A stretch of 64,000 bases of DNA from Bacteroidales bacterium (GTDB taxonomy: Bacteria > Bacteroidota > Bacteroidia > Bacteroidales > UBA932), in NCBI GenBank assembly GCA_017550025.1, contig JAFYLU010000041.1:22469-86468 (forward strand), given 5' to 3'. The position numbers were made by a program, and so were the translations under genes. The notes under the pieces were generated by a model. It was not told where the DNA came from and made no database searches. It was given only the letters and a program-made list of their open reading frames with translations. This document shows, in pieces, positions 53,853 to 63,329 of this stretch. Every line of letters starts with the position of its first letter. Within the stretch, counting starts at the first letter, position 1.

Positions 53853-55343
53853 TTATAAGGTTACTCCGGATTTGAATATCGCGATCTCGCTGTATCCTGA
53901 TTTCTCATTGTTGACCTTTTCGCCTGAAGCGACGCGGATGACGAAATCAATGAAAGACTTGTCGACTTCTTCCGCAGGCGTTCCTTCAACGATCACTCCG
54001 GCATTGAAGTCGATCCAGAGAGGCTTCTTGGAGGCGAGAGTGCTGTTTGTCGAAATCTTTGCTGTAGGCACGAATGTTCCGAACGGAGTTCCGCGACCGG
54101 TTGTGAAAAGTACTATCTGGCATCCGGCCGCAGCAAGAGCTGTGGACGCGACCAGATCATTACCCGGAGCACTGAGCAGATTAAGTCCCTTATTCTTAAG
54201 CCTTTCACCATAGAGCAGGACGTCGCGTACGATAGAGTTTCCTGATTTCTGCGTACAGCCCAAAGATTTCTCTTCAAGGGTAGAAATACCGCCGGCTTTA
54301 TTGCCTGGAGAAGGATTTTCGTATACCGGCTGCTCATTCTTCATGAAATATGCCTTGAAATCATTGATAAGGTGCACTGTCTTGTCAAAAGTCTGCTCAT
54401 TCTGGCAGCGGGCCATGAGGATGGTCTCCGCGCCGAACATTTCAGGAACCTCGGTCAGGACTGTAGTACCTCCCTGAGCGACAACCCAGTCAGAAAAACG
54501 TCCGAGAAGAGGATTTGCAGTAATGCCGGAGAATCCGTCTGATCCACCGCATTTAAGGCCTACCTTAAGCTCGCTGACAGGCACGTCTTCGCGTCTGTCA
54601 TCCTTTGCCGCCTCTGCTATTTCACGCAGAAGATTCAATCCATATTCTACTTCGTCACCCTGGATCTTCTGTGATTCCATGAACTTGACTCTTGTTCCGT
54701 CCACGGGTCCGACAAGTTCTCTGAACGCGGCGAGCTGGTTGTTCTCGCAGCCGAGAGCAACGACCAGAACACCGGCCGCATTCGGATGGTGTACCATGTC
54801 AGCAAGAATATTTCTTGTATTTTCATGGTCTCCTCCGAGCTGCGAGCAGCCGTAATTATGCGGAAACGCAATCACCTTTTCTATTGAAGGATACTGATCC
54901 AGCTCTTTTTCGAAAAGCTTTTGGATGCTCTGCGCCACTCCATTTACGCATCCTACAGTCGGGATGATCCAAAGTTCGTTGCGTACACCGGCATCGCCGT
55001 TCTTCCTTTTATATCCTTTGAAATATGCCTGCGACTGTGAAGGTGCGATTTCAGTGAGTTCAGGTCTGTATGAATACTCCAGAAGACCGTCAAGGTTTGT
55101 CTTGAGGTTTGTGTGGTCGATAAGTCCACCTTTGTTTACTGGAGCAAGAAGATGGCCGATCGGGAATCCGTATTTGATTATATCGGTTCCTTCAGGCATG
55201 TCCTCAAGAGCTACCTTATGGCCCGCAGGGACAGGTGTTTCTGTTATTACAGATACACCATTGATGTCGAAGCTGACTCCAGCCTCGACATCGTGTATTG
55301 CTACGGCGACGTTATCCGCCGCGTTTATCTTAATGAATTTCAT
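53853..55343 (-). CDS. uxaA: Altronate dehydratase
   Basis: The 496-residue UxaA has an N-terminal SAF-like domain (about 1-95) and a C-terminal domain with GYKRKNGDAGVRNELWIIPTVGCVN, AFPHNYGCSQLGGDH, LKCGGSDGFSGITANPLLGR and FTTGRGTPFGTFVPTAKISTN in part. Cysteines in these motifs suit Fe binding. It dehydrates D-altronate to KDG. It lies 2 bases after uxaB. Confidence 0.95.
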   Translation of the reverse strand: MKFIKINAADNVAVAIHDVEAGVSFDINGVSVITETPVPAGHKVALEDMPEGTDIIKYGFPIGHLLAPVNKGGLIDHTNLKTNLDGLLEYSYRPELTEIAPSQSQAYFKGYKRKNGDAGVRNELWIIPTVGCVNGVAQSIQKLFEKELDQYPSIEKVIAFPHNYGCSQLGGDHENTRNILADMVHHPNAAGVLVVALGCENNQLAAFRELVGPVDGTRVKFMESQKIQGDEVEYGLNLLREIAEAAKDDRREDVPVSELKVGLKCGGSDGFSGITANPLLGRFSDWVVAQGGTTVLTEVPEMFGAETILMARCQNEQTFDKTVHLINDFKAYFMKNEQPVYENPSPGNKAGGISTLEEKSLGCTQKSGNSIVRDVLLYGERLKNKGLNLLSAPGNDLVASTALAAAGCQIVLFTTGRGTPFGTFVPTAKISTNSTLASKKPLWIDFNAGVIVEGTPAEEVDKSFIDFVIRVASGEKVNNEKSGYSEIAIFKSGVTL

Positions 55344-55345
55344 GA

Positions 55346-56785
55346 TTATCCTATTACGGTTTCCACTGCTGCACGCATTCCTTCATTCCTGATGATCTCA
55401 AGATCTGCTGCAATGAGATCGGTCAGACCTGGGATTTCATTGAGATTCTCTCCCCATATGAACTCTGCCGCAAGTACCCCTTCAGCAACCTTGCGCACAT
55501 CCTCGCTTGCCCAAAGTTCTTTCAGGAGAGCCACGATGGCTGCATCATCGTTCGGAACAATCTCCACATCGCCTCTCTTGCCGCCCTTGTAGTATGTGAT
55601 TATGGCTGCAAGACCGAGAACAAGGCCCTTTGGAAGCTCTCCCTTGCGCTCGAGATAAGTCTTCAGACCTGGAAGATCACGTGTCTTGTATTTAGGGAAT
55701 GAGTTCAGCATGATGCTTGTGACGAAATGCTTCACATAAGGATTGAGGAAACGCTCTACAACAGAATCCGCGAAGGCCTGAAGTTCTTCTTTCGGAAGGT
55801 TCAGGGTCTCCATGAGCTCGCCGTACATGACCTTTCGGACAAACTGTCCGACCAGAGGGTCTTCTACGCACTCCTTCACTGTATCAAGTCCCGAAAGGTA
55901 TCCTACTGGAGAAAGGACTGTGTGGGGACCATTGAGCAGCGTCACCTTTCTTTCATGGTAAGGTGCCTCACTTGGAACGAAAAGTACATTGAGACCGGCC
56001 TTGTCGGCAGGGAACTCGTCTGCAACCGACTCCGGAGCCTCAATTACCCAAAGATGGAAGATCTCTCCCTTGACCACAAGGTTATCCTTATAGCCGATTC
56101 GCTCATGAATCTGGTCGATAGTGTCCTTCGGATAGCCGGGAACTATTCTGTCTACGAGCGTGCAGTAGACACCGCATGCCTGCTCGAACCATGCCTTGAA
56201 TCCATCTCCAAGATTCCAGAGGTCAATATACTGATAGATGCACTTCTTGAGTTCCTTTCCATTGAGGAAGATCAGCTCGCACGGAAGGATGATGAATCCC
56301 TTGGTCATGTCGCCGTTGAAATGCTCGTATCTATGATAAAGGAGCTGTGTGAGCTTGCCTGGATATGAAGATGCGGGCTGGTCATCGAGCTTGCATGAAG
56401 GATCGAACGCGATACCCGCTTCCGTTGTATTTGAAATCACGAAACGGATGTCGGGATTCTCCGCAAGAGCAATGAACTCATCATAATGAGTATATGGATT
56501 CAGACCACCGTTGATCACATCTATCATCTCTATAGAGTCGACAGGCTGGCCTTTGTCAATTCCCTGAAGGTTCACATGATAGAGGCCATCCTGAGAATTC
56601 AGCATGTCCACCATTCCCCTGTCGATCGGCTGGACTACTACAACTCCAGCGTTGAAATCGGTTGCCTTGTTGGTGTTCCAGATGATCCAATCTACAAATG
56701 CACGAAGGAAGTTGCCTTCGCCGAACTGAATTACCTTGGTAGGGTACTTTGCGGCCTGAGCCGTCTGTCTGTCGAGAGATTTCAT
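55346..56785 (-). CDS. uxaB: Tagaturonate reductase (altronate oxidoreductase)
   Basis: The 479-residue protein of the long-chain mannitol-dehydrogenase family shows QFGEGNFLRAFVDWIIW (NAD-binding start), KVTLLNGPHTVLSPVGYLSGL (catalytic Lys region is in the following NPYVKHF). It reduces D-tagaturonate to D-altronate with NADH. It is the first gene of the minus-strand PUL transcript, 36 bases from the TAAATTTG box. Confidence 0.95.
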   Translation of the reverse strand: MKSLDRQTAQAAKYPTKVIQFGEGNFLRAFVDWIIWNTNKATDFNAGVVVVQPIDRGMVDMLNSQDGLYHVNLQGIDKGQPVDSIEMIDVINGGLNPYTHYDEFIALAENPDIRFVISNTTEAGIAFDPSCKLDDQPASSYPGKLTQLLYHRYEHFNGDMTKGFIILPCELIFLNGKELKKCIYQYIDLWNLGDGFKAWFEQACGVYCTLVDRIVPGYPKDTIDQIHERIGYKDNLVVKGEIFHLWVIEAPESVADEFPADKAGLNVLFVPSEAPYHERKVTLLNGPHTVLSPVGYLSGLDTVKECVEDPLVGQFVRKVMYGELMETLNLPKEELQAFADSVVERFLNPYVKHFVTSIMLNSFPKYKTRDLPGLKTYLERKGELPKGLVLGLAAIITYYKGGKRGDVEIVPNDDAAIVALLKELWASEDVRKVAEGVLAAEFIWGENLNEIPGLTDLIAADLEIIRNEGMRAAVETVIG

Positions 56786-56821
56786 ATGTGTGAATGGTTA
56801 TTGGTTTTCGTGTTTCATTTG

Positions 56822-56829
56822 CAAATTTA
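56822..56829 (-). promoter_or_regulatory. -7 box (TAAATTTG) of the pectin PUL transcript
   Basis: TAAATTTG on the minus strand matches TAnnTTTG and lies 37 bases before the uxaB ATG. The direct repeats at 56860 and 56880 are 30-60 bases upstream of it, a usual place for an AraC-type activator. Confidence 0.6.
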
Positions 56830-56859
56830 AAATTCTACACTTCATCACATTCTATTGAT

Positions 56860-56890
56860 AACGAAAAGAATTCTTATAAAACGAAATTCG
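56860..56890. promoter_or_regulatory. Direct repeats AACGAAA spaced 20 bases, candidate regulator site
   Basis: AACGAAAAGAATTC (from 56860) and AACGAAATTCG (from 56880) are in direct orientation two helical turns apart, in the divergent gap between uxaB and the XylR-type regulator gene. AraC-family dimers commonly bind such half-site pairs. Confidence 0.45.
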
Positions 56891-56974
56891 TGACCATTTT
56901 TTTATTGTATTTTGCAATTTTTACCTAATTTAGCAGTCAGCATAATCACCCAGACACGACTTAAGCGAAAACCA

Positions 56975-58120
56975 ATGCTAAAGATTCTCCTGCTTACAGA
57001 CTACTCTCAAGAGTCAGAAAGACGTTTCCTTAACGGTTTCGTCAAATATGCCGACACGCAAGGAGGATGCATATTCTACCCTATGTCCCACCTGATTTCG
57101 CAGACCAGGGACAATTCGGCAGAGATAATCAAGCTGGCAAAGAAGTTCAAGGTCGATGCAATCCTTGGACTGTGGCACAATATAAATGTGGCGGAAGCAC
57201 AGAAACTGAACATTCCGATATTTCTGCGCACCTACAAGAGAGTGTATGATGAATTCCCGATGCTGACAGGACATTACAAGGAGTTCGGTGCCTATGCCGC
57301 GAGGTTCTTCATTGACCAGAACTTCAAGGATTATGCATTCATCGGAATGAAGGATATAATCTGGTCGATTTCCAGATTCGAAGGATATAGCGAACAGATC
57401 GCTGCTTCAAGAAAAGTAAAGACATACAAATATGAAGTCGATGACTTTCAGGACGAGATCGGAGAGATAAAAAAGTGGATACATTCATTGCCGAAACCGG
57501 TCGCGCTTCTTGCCTGTAATGACTTTATGGCCAGGCAGGTAACCGAGATTTGCCAGATGGAAGGAATCCGGATTCCGGATGACATCTCGCTCCTTGGTGT
57601 CGATAATGATGAGTTCATGTGCAACATTTCTTCCCCTACGCTCTCGTCTATAAAGCTCAACTTCGAAAAGCACGGCTACGAGATAGCCGAAACACTCTTC
57701 AAGATGGTCAGGCAGAAGAAGACCTGGCCTGCAAAAATTGCCGTAGAAGCGATCGGGGTTGTCGAAAGGATGTCGACCAAGCGCAAGGTCATATCTGATC
57801 CTTACATACGCGAGATAGTCGACTTCATCACACGCAATTATACTCAGGAGATAGATATCAGCAAGCTCACCTCGTTCATTCCCCTGTCCCGAAGGGCAAT
57901 TGAGATGAGGTTCAAGAAGGAGATGTATCCGCATACGATAACATCCTTTATCATGAAGCTGAGGCTTGAGCAATTCTGCCATCTTCTCGAAAGTACCGAA
58001 CTTCCTGTCAGCATCGCGGCAGACAGATCCGGATTCATTGACAACAGCAACTTCTCCACGATATTCAAGAAATACAAGGGGATGACCCCGACCGAATACA
58101 GAAAAAAGAACAGACAATAA
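56975..58120 (+). CDS. XylR-type transcriptional regulator (LacI-like sensor plus AraC DNA-binding domain)
   Basis: The start at 56975 (MLKILLLTDYSQES) opens the sensor domain directly; an earlier in-frame ATG at 56912 would add an unrelated stretch. Residues 1-270 resemble periplasmic-binding-type LacI effector domains (AILGLWHNINVAEAQKLNIPIF, CNDFMARQVTEICQMEGIRIPDDISLLGVDNDE) with no N-terminal LacI helix-turn-helix. Residues 275-381 are an AraC HTH (IDISKLTSFIPLSRRAIEMRFKKEM, IAADRSGFIDNSNFSTIFKKYKGMTPTEYRK). E. coli XylR has the same design. It lies between the uxa genes, so it probably senses a uronate and activates the PUL and uxaC. Ligand identity is inferred. Confidence 0.88.
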   Translation: MLKILLLTDYSQESERRFLNGFVKYADTQGGCIFYPMSHLISQTRDNSAEIIKLAKKFKVDAILGLWHNINVAEAQKLNIPIFLRTYKRVYDEFPMLTGHYKEFGAYAARFFIDQNFKDYAFIGMKDIIWSISRFEGYSEQIAASRKVKTYKYEVDDFQDEIGEIKKWIHSLPKPVALLACNDFMARQVTEICQMEGIRIPDDISLLGVDNDEFMCNISSPTLSSIKLNFEKHGYEIAETLFKMVRQKKTWPAKIAVEAIGVVERMSTKRKVISDPYIREIVDFITRNYTQEIDISKLTSFIPLSRRAIEMRFKKEMYPHTITSFIMKLRLEQFCHLLESTELPVSIAADRSGFIDNSNFSTIFKKYKGMTPTEYRKKNRQ

Positions 58121-58138
58121 CCAATAAGTATCATCAAC

Positions 58139-59578
58139 ATGGACGTAATTTCAAAACTTGAAGGTCTGGTCAAGGGCCAGCCGTTCATTGGCGAGGATTT
58201 CATGCTTACGAATGATTTCGCCCGCGAACTTTATCACGAGAGTGCGGAGAATATGCCGATCATCGACTATCACTGTCATCTTGTCCCTGAAATGATTGCA
58301 AGCAACCATCAGTTCAAGGACCTTACCGAAGTATGGCTCGGTGGCGACCACTACAAGTGGAGAGCCATGAGAGGTAATGGAGTGCCGGAGGAGTTCATCA
58401 CAGGAGCCCGCGGCAGCTATGAAAAATTCGAGAAGTGGGCAGAGACCGTGCCTTATACGATGAGAAACCCTCTTTATCACTGGACCCACCTCGAACTCGC
58501 AAGAATCTTCGGAATCCATGACCTCCTCAATCCTTCTACTGCGAGAGCCATATATGACGAGTGTACAGCGAAGCTTCAGACAGAGGAATACAGAGGCCAG
58601 GCCCTTATGAGAAGGTTCGACGTGAAGGTGGTCTGCACGACTGACGACCCTGCTGACAGCCTTGAGTTCCACAAGCAGATAAAGGAAAATCCGTTCGGCA
58701 CGAAGGTTCTCCCTACATGGCGTCCTGACAAGGCAATGGTGGTCGAGAAACCGATGCAGTATATTGAGTACATCAATAAGCTCAGCGCTGCAGCTGGCAT
58801 GGAAATCAACAATTATCAGGACCTTCTGGATGCACTTCGCAAGCGTCAGGACTTTTTCCATGAGATGGGCTGCCGCATATCAGACCACGGTCTTGAGAAC
58901 TTCTATGCCGAAGATTTCGAACTTGAAGAGATCGACAGGATATTCAGGAACACACTCAAGGGACAGAAGCCTTCCGCAGAGGAGACCCTCAAGTTCAAGA
59001 GTGCAATCCTTCTTGACTTTGCTCGTATGGATCATGAGAAGGGATGGGCTCAGCAGTTCCATATCGGAGCTATCCGTGATAACAATACCAGAATGTTCAA
59101 GATTCTCGGACCGGATACAGGTTATGACGCCATCCATGACGTTTCATGCGCAGCGGCAGGCCACAAGTTCCTGAACACTCTTGCAATGGAAGACAAGCTG
59201 ACAAAGACCATCCTCTACAACCTCAATCCGAAGGACAACGAGGTACTTGCTACTATGGCATATACCTTCAACGACGGCACATGCCCTGGCAAAATCCAGC
59301 TCGGTTCGGGATGGTGGTTCCTCGATCAGGAAGACGGCATGAAGAAACAGATGAACGCCCTTTCAGCGCTCGGTCTCCTCAGCAGATTCGTCGGCATGCT
59401 TACCGACTCGAGAAGTTTCCTTTCATATCCTCGTCACGAATATTTCCGCAGAATCCTCTGCAACCTTCTCGGCGAAGACCTCAAGAACGGAAAGCTTCCA
59501 AAGAGCGAGATGGCATTCATCCACCAGATGGTCAAGGATATATCCTACAATAATGCAGAAAGATATTTCAACTTTTAA
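58139..59578 (+). CDS. uxaC: Glucuronate/galacturonate isomerase
   Basis: The 479-residue amidohydrolase-fold enzyme shows PIIDYHCHLVPEMIA (metal motif), NPLYHWTHLELARIFGI, VCTTDDPADSLEFH and WAQQFHIGAIRDNNTRMF. It converts D-galacturonate to tagaturonate and D-glucuronate to fructuronate, the common first step for the uxaBA and uxuBA branches. It starts 18 bases after the regulator gene, so the two are probably cotranscribed. Its end overlaps that of the GH43 gene by 4 bases in convergent orientation. Confidence 0.96.
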   Translation: MDVISKLEGLVKGQPFIGEDFMLTNDFARELYHESAENMPIIDYHCHLVPEMIASNHQFKDLTEVWLGGDHYKWRAMRGNGVPEEFITGARGSYEKFEKWAETVPYTMRNPLYHWTHLELARIFGIHDLLNPSTARAIYDECTAKLQTEEYRGQALMRRFDVKVVCTTDDPADSLEFHKQIKENPFGTKVLPTWRPDKAMVVEKPMQYIEYINKLSAAAGMEINNYQDLLDALRKRQDFFHEMGCRISDHGLENFYAEDFELEEIDRIFRNTLKGQKPSAEETLKFKSAILLDFARMDHEKGWAQQFHIGAIRDNNTRMFKILGPDTGYDAIHDVSCAAAGHKFLNTLAMEDKLTKTILYNLNPKDNEVLATMAYTFNDGTCPGKIQLGSGWWFLDQEDGMKKQMNALSALGLLSRFVGMLTDSRSFLSYPRHEYFRRILCNLLGEDLKNGKLPKSEMAFIHQMVKDISYNNAERYFNF

Positions 59579-61386
59579 CGGGATATCCTGAACCAGTCTG
59601 CCTCCACCCAACCGGAGTCATTCCTGGAATGGAATCTATTGCAGTAAAGTCCGGCTTTGGCGCCTATCCAGCGACCTGGCCGGGCTTTGAATTTATATTC
59701 GCCTTCAGCCACATTGATCTTCTGCCATGCATTGCCGTCAAGACTGTATGAGAACGTACACACAGCATCAGGGACATCGCCTCTGCGAGGTGTATTTTCC
59801 ACCTCCACGCGCATGTACACAGCACATTCCCTGTACTCCAGCGGACGAACAGGAGGTACAGTGTCAGACATGTATCTGTCTGAAAAAGGCACTGGCAGCC
59901 TTTCGGAATCAAGCTGCTTCTCGAACAAGATCTTTTCGGAGTTCCCCTTATGGGCATCAATGCACTCGATCATCTGCAGCATGACACCATCATGAGTGTC
60001 TGTCATCCGGAGTGTCGCATAGCTTTCACCCATTATGACAAGGCCACAGTTTTCCCCTTTCTTCGCCAGTTGTGGATTAGGCGTGAAGGTCAGTCTGGTT
60101 GTAATCGTGAAATCGTCGGCAGGAAATTTCTGCATGAGCAGGTTCGGAGTATCCCAAAGGTTTCTCCAATTATCTGACTGTTCGGCCGAATAAAGCTTCA
60201 GGTTTCCTTCCGCCGCATTACAATAATACCAATAAGGTGACGGTACTGCAGGCCACTGCCACTGCAGGCCCAATGACACAGATTCGAATTCATCACTTTC
60301 CAGCGGCTGGAATCCACCCGAAGACGGCAGGTCAGGTTTAGTGAAATCGACCACAGGAGTACCTGCCGTATCATTTTTCCTTGATTCACCTATTATCGGC
60401 CAGCCATCCTTCCAAACCATTGGCTGAAGGTGCACTACCCTGCCGTAAGCATCTATATCCTGAAAGTGGACAAACCAGAATTCACCATTCTGCGTCTCCA
60501 CCCATCCGCCCTGATGCGGGCCGTTGACTTTGGTCTTTCCTTGGGCCATCACTACCCTTTCTTCGTATGGACCATATGGATCAGATGCCTTCAGCACGGT
60601 CTGCCAGCCGGTCTTTACTCCACCTGCCGGAGAGAAGATATAGTACTGCCCCTCGTGTTCATAGAACTTCGTGCCTTCGATCGTCGGCTGGGTCTTATGA
60701 CCGTCATATATCACGCGGCTGCGTTCTTTCAGAGCACATCCGTCCGGAGTCATCTCTGCGATAAACAACACCGATTTCACACCAGCTCGTGAGCCTGCGC
60801 AACCATGTGTCAGCCAAGCTCTTCCATCTGAATCCCACAGCGGACAAGGATCGATGTAACCCTTTGCCTTGACCAGCCATACGGGATCTTCCCAACGGCC
60901 TGCCGGATCGTCTGTCCTGACCATGAAAACACCTCTGTCCGGATCCCCGCAATAGATATAGAACTTGCCGTCATGATACCTGATCGCTGGTGCCCATACC
61001 CCGCATCCGTGCTGCGGAATCGTGCGCCACTCATGCGCTCCGGGCACCTGCGCAATATCAGGATCCATTCCCGGCGACAGGACATCCCAAGGCCGACCAT
61101 CGTCCCATCCCGGTCCCGGATAGTCCGTCAATGCGGCACCTATAAGCTCCCAGTTTACAAGATCGGTAGAATGGAGGATCTGCAGTCCGGGAAAATGGTT
61201 GAATGATGATGAGGTCATATAATAGTCATCTCCGACCCTGCAGATGTCAGGATCAGAGTAGTCGGCATATATTATCGGGTTGCGGTAGGTGTTTCCGCAA
61301 TCAGGATTCCATGTCTGAGACTTCTGCTGACCGCAGAGTGTTATGCAGCAGAGACATGATACAAGTAAGCCGATGGATCTTTTCAT
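59575..61386 (-). CDS. GH43 family glycosidase (arabinofuranosidase/xylosidase type) with C-terminal beta-sandwich
   Basis: The start at 61386 (MKRSIGLLVSCLCCITLCG) is chosen; an earlier ATG overlaps the upstream gene. The 603-residue exported protein has the five-bladed GH43 domain at about 30-330 (YADYSDPDICRVGDDYYMTSSSF with catalytic Asp, YIDPCPLWD, TIEGTKFYE with catalytic Glu) and a C-terminal sandwich (about 345-600) as in GH43_12-like enzymes. It probably removes arabinose or xylose side chains of pectin. It lies one base after the esterase-type gene. Confidence 0.88.
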   Translation of the reverse strand: MKRSIGLLVSCLCCITLCGQQKSQTWNPDCGNTYRNPIIYADYSDPDICRVGDDYYMTSSSFNHFPGLQILHSTDLVNWELIGAALTDYPGPGWDDGRPWDVLSPGMDPDIAQVPGAHEWRTIPQHGCGVWAPAIRYHDGKFYIYCGDPDRGVFMVRTDDPAGRWEDPVWLVKAKGYIDPCPLWDSDGRAWLTHGCAGSRAGVKSVLFIAEMTPDGCALKERSRVIYDGHKTQPTIEGTKFYEHEGQYYIFSPAGGVKTGWQTVLKASDPYGPYEERVVMAQGKTKVNGPHQGGWVETQNGEFWFVHFQDIDAYGRVVHLQPMVWKDGWPIIGESRKNDTAGTPVVDFTKPDLPSSGGFQPLESDEFESVSLGLQWQWPAVPSPYWYYCNAAEGNLKLYSAEQSDNWRNLWDTPNLLMQKFPADDFTITTRLTFTPNPQLAKKGENCGLVIMGESYATLRMTDTHDGVMLQMIECIDAHKGNSEKILFEKQLDSERLPVPFSDRYMSDTVPPVRPLEYRECAVYMRVEVENTPRRGDVPDAVCTFSYSLDGNAWQKINVAEGEYKFKARPGRWIGAKAGLYCNRFHSRNDSGWVEADWFRISR

Positions 61387-61387
61387 C

Positions 61388-62458
61388 TTAAAGCACTTTG
61401 TCAAAGTATTCGATTATGATTTTCTGGACATCCTTTCCGCAATGATGCCCGCCTTCGAAAAACAAGGTCCTGATTGATTCGGGATCGCTTGAATAATGAT
61501 TCTGAAGAATCTGATATGCCTTTTCCACTTTTTCCTTTGGAAACAGATGGTCGGTCGTGCCGCTTAAAAAGAGCATTGGCTTCGGAGTCAGGAACTTGCC
61601 GATGTCGCCGAAGTCCATCGTCTCGCGCATCGGCATTATGGCCATGGAATAATCCGAGGCCTTCATCCTTTCCTCTCTGTCCAATGTGGTCATCCATGAC
61701 AATGCGACACCGCTTTTCACATCCTTGCAGAATGCGGCAAGCATCCAGCAGCGGTGAGCTCCCATCGAGAAACCGAATGCTCCGATTCTGTCCTTGTCTA
61801 CATAAGGAAGCGACCGGAGCAGTCTCACTGAAGCAATGTCATCCCTGAGCATCTTTTCCGCCCAGATCTCCCCTCTTGAATACAATTCATCATAGAGAAG
61901 CTTCTGTCCGTCATATATCTTGTTCTTGAGAACCTTTATAGAGTCTTTGAGCACCTTTGTCATCTGATGATTTCCATAGGAGAGTTCAGACCATCGCTGC
62001 GCATCTTCGCTCGAGCGTTCTCCCCAGTACAGTGCGTCAGCTACAAGAACGACATAGCCAAGAGATGCAAGCGAATCCGCAAGATATACTCCATCGAAAT
62101 TCTTGTCGATCCATTGGCGTGATGACTTCATAATGTGGTCATCAGCACCATTATCAAGCACAGACGCCATGGGTCTTACAAGTTTTTCCTTACCGATGTC
62201 AAAGCGTGCCCCATGATCATGAAGCATAACGACAGCCGGACATTTACTCCTTTTGTCAAGACATTGAGGAACAAGCAGATAAGCAGTTATACGTTCTTCC
62301 TTCTCTGTCTTGAAGGTTATGTAACAGCAATCATACCCTTCCCTCGCTTCAGTTGCAACCACGTTCATTTCCTGACTGCATATGCCACCCCTCTTGGGCA
62401 CATATGCACCCGCCGCAAACGTGATGATGAGAAGAAAATATACAAGTAACGACTTCAT
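61388..62458 (-). CDS. Alpha/beta hydrolase (dienelactone hydrolase/acetylxylan-esterase-like), exported
   Basis: The start at 62458 (MKSLLVYFLLIITFAAGA signal) is preferred to the in-frame ATG at 62482. The 356-residue protein shows an alpha/beta-hydrolase core: VVMLHDHGARFD (oxyanion side), FGFSMGAHRCWML (nucleophile Ser), GTTDHLFP (Asp) and FEGGHHCG (His). Relatives occur in PULs as sugar-ester hydrolases. It may deacylate pectin side chains; substrate unknown. A TAnnTTTG-like motif (62463-62470, minus) sits 5 bases before this ATG, which could mean an almost leaderless transcript. Confidence 0.8.
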   Translation of the reverse strand: MKSLLVYFLLIITFAAGAYVPKRGGICSQEMNVVATEAREGYDCCYITFKTEKEERITAYLLVPQCLDKRSKCPAVVMLHDHGARFDIGKEKLVRPMASVLDNGADDHIMKSSRQWIDKNFDGVYLADSLASLGYVVLVADALYWGERSSEDAQRWSELSYGNHQMTKVLKDSIKVLKNKIYDGQKLLYDELYSRGEIWAEKMLRDDIASVRLLRSLPYVDKDRIGAFGFSMGAHRCWMLAAFCKDVKSGVALSWMTTLDREERMKASDYSMAIMPMRETMDFGDIGKFLTPKPMLFLSGTTDHLFPKEKVEKAYQILQNHYSSDPESIRTLFFEGGHHCGKDVQKIIIEYFDKVL

Positions 62459-62632
62459 GTTACAAAAATAGAAATTTAACATTAACCTGACGCATGCAAG
62501 GGTCTGTATTTAATGAAATTTCCATATTTTGCAGCGGTACGGCAGCTGATGGCAATTGTACCGTTCCAACAAAAATTGCCCTATTTTTCGTCGAACGGTA
62601 TCGAAATAAAAGGTATAAGCCTATAAAAATGA

Positions 62633-62672
62633 ACCGTTCCTACATATATCCGCTGATTTTTGTAGGAACGGT
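62633..62672 (-). terminator. Hairpin terminator after xpt
   Basis: Perfect 12-base arms ACCGTTCCTACA (62633-62644) and TGTAGGAACGGT (62661-62672) with a 16-base loop are followed on the minus strand by TCATTTTTATAG. It lies 69 bases after the xpt stop. A further ACCGTTCC copy lies at 62560-62567 inside a CGGTAC/GTACCG inverted pair. Confidence 0.6.
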
Positions 62673-62740
62673 CTTCAACATGTACCTTGCCTTACAATAT
62701 TTGAAACTATACACAGTCAAATCGGACTTTTAAGGCAGAG

Positions 62741-63328
62741 CTATTCTAAAGAATACGAACATGATCTGATTTTGATCTTACAATCATCAAGGCTGTCAAT
62801 TATTGCAAGTGACTCAACATGCACGCCCATGCTACGCAGGTGTTTGCCACCCTCCTGGAAGCCCTTTTCAATCAGAAAGCCCATTCCTTTGAGCGTGGCA
62901 CCAGCCTGATTGACGAGATCAAGTATTCCTTTGGCAGCATTGCCGTTTGCAAGAAAATCATCTATAAACAGCACATTGTCTTCTTTGGTAAGGTATTCAG
63001 CGCTCACACATACCGTATACGAGCGCCCCTTTGTAAAAGAGTATACCTCTGAAACCAACATATTCTGCATGGTACTTGGCTTGGATTTCTTTGCAAAAAG
63101 TACCGGAACATTCAAAATCGCACCCACCATTATGGCAGGAGCTATTCCGCTTGCTTCTATGGTTACGACCTTATTGATATCGTGTGAGGAAAATCGTCTC
63201 ACAAGTTCTTCAGCCATTCTCTGCATAAGGGCCGGATCCATCTGGTGGTTTATAAAACTGTCAACCTTCAGGATGCCGCCCGGTAAACATTTACCGTCTT
63301 TTAAAATCCTATCTTCAAGACACTTCAT
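62741..63328 (-). CDS. xpt: Xanthine phosphoribosyltransferase
   Basis: The start at 63328 ([25 protein letters not shown]) is chosen; earlier in-frame ATGs lie inside guaD. The 195-residue enzyme has the Xpt layout: [44 protein letters not shown], and the PRPP-binding motif [16 protein letters not shown]. It makes XMP from xanthine and PRPP. It starts one base after the guanine deaminase stop, so the pair converts guanine to xanthine and then XMP. Confidence 0.93.
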   Translation of the reverse strand: MKCLEDRILKDGKCLPGGILKVDSFINHQMDPALMQRMAEELVRRFSSHDINKVVTIEASGIAPAIMVGAILNVPVLFAKKSKPSTMQNMLVSEVYSFTKGRSYTVCVSAEYLTKEDNVLFIDDFLANGNAAKGILDLVNQAGATLKGMGFLIEKGFQEGGKHLRSMGVHVESLAIIDSLDDCKIKIRSCSYSLE

Positions 63329-63329
63329 A

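Noticed and set aside
55727-56368. 213-codon plus-strand frame inside uxaB
   Set aside because: Antisense shadow of a full-length dehydrogenase; no start signal or domain.
58151-58861. 236-codon minus-strand frame inside uxaC
   Set aside because: Antisense to the complete UxaC enzyme; no independent evidence.
62494-62733. 79-codon plus-strand frame between esterase and xpt
   Set aside because: It runs through the terminator hairpin at 62633-62672 and has no recognisable family; hydrophobic stretches come from the AT-rich spacer.
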